Below, piece after piece: positions 5,155 to 6,755 of a DNA stretch of 6,755 nt. The DNA is from Chloroflexota bacterium (lineage in GTDB: Bacteria > Chloroflexota > Chloroflexia > Thermomicrobiales > UBA6265): contig JAEZJB010000376.1 in assembly GCA_023415845.1 (NCBI GenBank), positions 1 through 6,755 on the forward strand, read 5' to 3'. Positions within the stretch are counted from its first letter, which is position 1. The number at the start of each line of letters is the position of its first letter. Under the pieces are notes generated by a model, which made no database searches, was not told where the DNA came from, and saw only the letters and a list, made by a program, of their open reading frames with translations. A program made the translations under genes and the position numbers.

Positions 5155-6755
5155 CTAGTTCATGCCGAACCGCACGTAGTAGGCAATCGCCATCGCGATG
5201 ATCACCACCGGATAGGCGATCCTGGCACCGTGAATCAGCCGTTGCACGGTGCCAGGCCGCTTCGCCTTCTGGTAATGGTCGATCACGATGCCCAACAGGA
5301 TGATCGCGGCCGACATCACGATAAAGACGTAGAACCACCATTCGATCACCACGGTGTATCCCACCGAAGGCAGTCGCCCGGCGATGCCCTGCAGCAGCAC
5401 CGAGCAGGTCAGGATGCAGGTGATCGCGAATCCCGTGCGCGACGGCGTCTGGTCGACCGGGAAAAACAGCGTGATGTACAGCACCAGCGAGAGCAGCGCC
5501 AGCGGCACGAGTTCCTTCACCAGGAAGCTGCCCACCGTCCGGCTGTAGGTGATGTCGACCTGGAATTCGGAATGTGCTTCGTAGCCCGGCGACTCCGTGT
5601 TGAGGTTCTGCGACACCGAACGCGTGATTTGCGGCTCCTGCGAGAACCACACGCGTTCCGCCGTCCAGCTCGGTACCTTGTTGAACTGCCGCGACTGGTC
5701 GACGCCACTTAACAGCCGCTCTGCCTGCGATCGTGCCAGCGTGTCCGCATCCGCCACATAGATCAGGTCATCATCCGAGAGGGTAGTGTTGCTGAATCCG
5801 ATCCGCAGCACGTGCTCGTCCCACGGATAGTTCCGGAAGTCCATCGGCTGCGAGAACTCGCCCTGCACTCGGTACATCACATAGGTCTCGTCTCCCACCG
5901 TCGTCTTCTCAAGCGGCGTGCCGAGCGAGAGCAGGGGATCCGTGGCATTGGCGAACGTGATGCTCGTCGCGTCGATGTCCCCGCGATACCGCAACCAGAT
6001 GAAAAAGTCGGCGTTGAACGTCTGGTTCGTCGTATCCAGGTCACTCACGCTGTTGATGTCGACCCCGGTGTAGATCACCTGATACTGGCGAAACACCCCA
6101 TCGGGCAGGATCATCAGCTTGCCGCCTTCATCGTCGTCGGCCAGCGAGGCGGGATCCCGATCGGACACCAGTCGGTACTGGTACGGCAGGCTGCGCAATT
6201 GGGCATTGTGGAACTGGCCCACCGACAGCGATCGTGGCACGTAATGATCTGGATTGAAGTAGAGCGGTGATGACAACCCATCCACGGCGTTGCTGCCGCT
6301 GATACGTAACAACTGGTCCGTGAATTGCTTGCGCAACTCCTCCATATCGCCGTCTGGTGGCAGGTTTGCGCCATCGATCGCACTGGAGCCAAGCGAGACG
6401 GCGTCGTACACGCGCGCCCCGAACCAGCTTGGAGATTGCCCATATCGTTCGTGATAGTCGGAAGCGAACTCCATCGCCGGACCACCAATGCTGTCATAGA
6501 TCAGCGGCGAGGCGGCAATCAGGTTCTCGGTGAAATAGCCGGGCGTAGCGATTTCCTCGGGCTCGTTCGCGAACAGGGTCGGGAACTGGTTGTATCCGAG
6601 CGAGGGAGAGGCGAACCATGTCACATCGACCAACTGGCGCCTGGCCGCGATCAGGAGTTCGTGCGCCTCGTGCGGTTGCAGCGCCAGCACCACCAGCCCC
6701 GGGTCATCGATCGTCGCGAGCTCGCTGACGATCTCGGCTATCGAGGTTGTCGGGT
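5155..6755 (-). CDS. Pentameric ligand-gated ion channel (pro-loop/Cys-loop family) with N-terminal type-I periplasmic-binding-protein domain; 5' end outside window
   Basis: The frame is open to the right edge, so the start and any signal peptide are missing; 532 residues are visible (residue 1 = bases 6751-6753). Residues 1 to about 195 are the C-terminal half of a Leu/Ile/Val-type periplasmic-binding domain: LVVLALQPHEAHELL near 20-34, FTENLIAASPLIYDS at 74-88, then RVYDAVSLGSSAID and a typical closing SPLYFNPD-H-Y segment. An acidic linker (DRDPASLADDDEGG) leads to the channel. The ligand-binding beta domain (about 222-407) shows QVIYTGVDINSVSDLD, FNADFFIWLRYRG and the Pro-loop FRNYPWDEHVLRI (306-318), which has Pro-Trp-Asp but no cysteine pair. 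Four membrane segments follow: M1 about 410-431, M2 437-462 (from PSRTGFAIT to GRLP), M3 about 466-491, M4 about 512-528, with a short M3-M4 loop. These are the full set of pLGIC parts. Such channels assemble as pentamers in the cytoplasmic membrane and open on ligand binding; bacterial members with extra N-terminal domains, including binding-protein-like ones, are known. The ligand is unknown; the binding domain family suggests an amino acid or similar small molecule. M2 resembles anion channels. An ordinary transport substrate-binding protein is ruled out by the channel half. Confidence 0.9.
   Translation of the reverse strand, partial: PTTSIAEIVSELATIDDPGLVVLALQPHEAHELLIAARRQLVDVTWFASPSLGYNQFPTLFANEPEEIATPGYFTENLIAASPLIYDSIGGPAMEFASDYHERYGQSPSWFGARVYDAVSLGSSAIDGANLPPDGDMEELRKQFTDQLLRISGSNAVDGLSSPLYFNPDHYVPRSLSVGQFHNAQLRSLPYQYRLVSDRDPASLADDDEGGKLMILPDGVFRQYQVIYTGVDINSVSDLDTTNQTFNADFFIWLRYRGDIDATSITFANATDPLLSLGTPLEKTTVGDETYVMYRVQGEFSQPMDFRNYPWDEHVLRIGFSNTTLSDDDLIYVADADTLARSQAERLLSGVDQSRQFNKVPSWTAERVWFSQEPQITRSVSQNLNTESPGYEAHSEFQVDITYSRTVGSFLVKELVPLALLSLVLYITLFFPVDQTPSRTGFAITCILTCSVLLQGIAGRLPSVGYTVVIEWWFYVFIVMSAAIILLGIVIDHYQKAKRPGTVQRLIHGARIAYPVVIIAMAIAYYVRFGMN
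5221..5256. repeat. Perfect 12-bp inverted repeat inside the channel gene
   Basis: CCTGGCACCGTG (5221-5232) and CACGGTGCCAGG (5245-5256) are exact inverted copies separated by 12 bases. They lie in the codons for the short M3-M4 cytoplasmic loop (around RPGTVQRLIHGARI), about 65-100 bases before the end of the minus-strand gene. No T-run follows on either strand. The stem would be strong in the mRNA; whether it matters for transcript stability or for the convergent neighbour is unknown, and a coding coincidence is possible. Confidence 0.5.

Noticed and set aside
5230..5712. 160-residue plus-strand frame opposite the channel gene
   Set aside because: Arg/His/Gln-rich antisense shadow of the pLGIC membrane region.
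5155..6755. Annotation of the minus-strand gene as a plain ABC-transporter substrate-binding protein
   Set aside because: The binding domain is followed in frame by a pLGIC ligand-binding domain, Pro-loop and four membrane helices, which no ABC binding protein has.

Overview
This GC-rich bacterial window holds six protein-coding genes on both strands and no RNA genes, mobile elements or CRISPR. High GC, GTG as a used start codon, and the particular S9 peptidase, NatA-like and DSD1-like family versions would fit a Chloroflexota-type environmental bacterium. That placement is only an inference from protein style; no marker gene is present.

Layout from left to right. At the left edge, reading leftward, is the N-terminal part of an S9 (prolyl-oligopeptidase-like) peptidase. 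It hits an in-frame stop at bases 3-5, where family members normally continue. A 150-base divergent intergenic stretch with a 12-bp perfect palindrome separates it from a rightward two-gene ABC-2 exporter unit: a NatA-type ATPase (552-1499) and, 3 bases later, a NatB/YhaP-type permease (1503-2798). An EamA/DMT-family ten-helix exporter follows (about 2922-3830). After a 210-base gap with two candidate hairpins comes a GTG-started PLP-dependent enzyme of the D-threonine aldolase/D-serine dehydratase fold (4041-5138).

The most striking gene lies on the minus strand, 5155 to beyond the right edge. It encodes the C-terminal half of a type-I periplasmic-binding-protein domain of the amino-acid-binding kind, fused to a complete pentameric ligand-gated ion channel (pLGIC): ligand-binding domain with a cysteine-free Pro-loop, then four membrane segments. 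Its pore helix M2 aligns without gaps to the animal glycine-receptor M2, with Pro -2', Arg 0', Thr 6' and Leu 9', which predicts an anion-type filter. The only two cysteines in the visible protein sit at 7' and 11' of that helix.

The channel gene converges on the PLP-enzyme gene with a 16-base gap. The pairing of an amino-acid-type binding domain with a D-amino-acid-type enzyme suggests, but does not show, an amino-acid-related theme. The ABC unit and EamA gene look like ordinary efflux genes with no demonstrated link to the channel.
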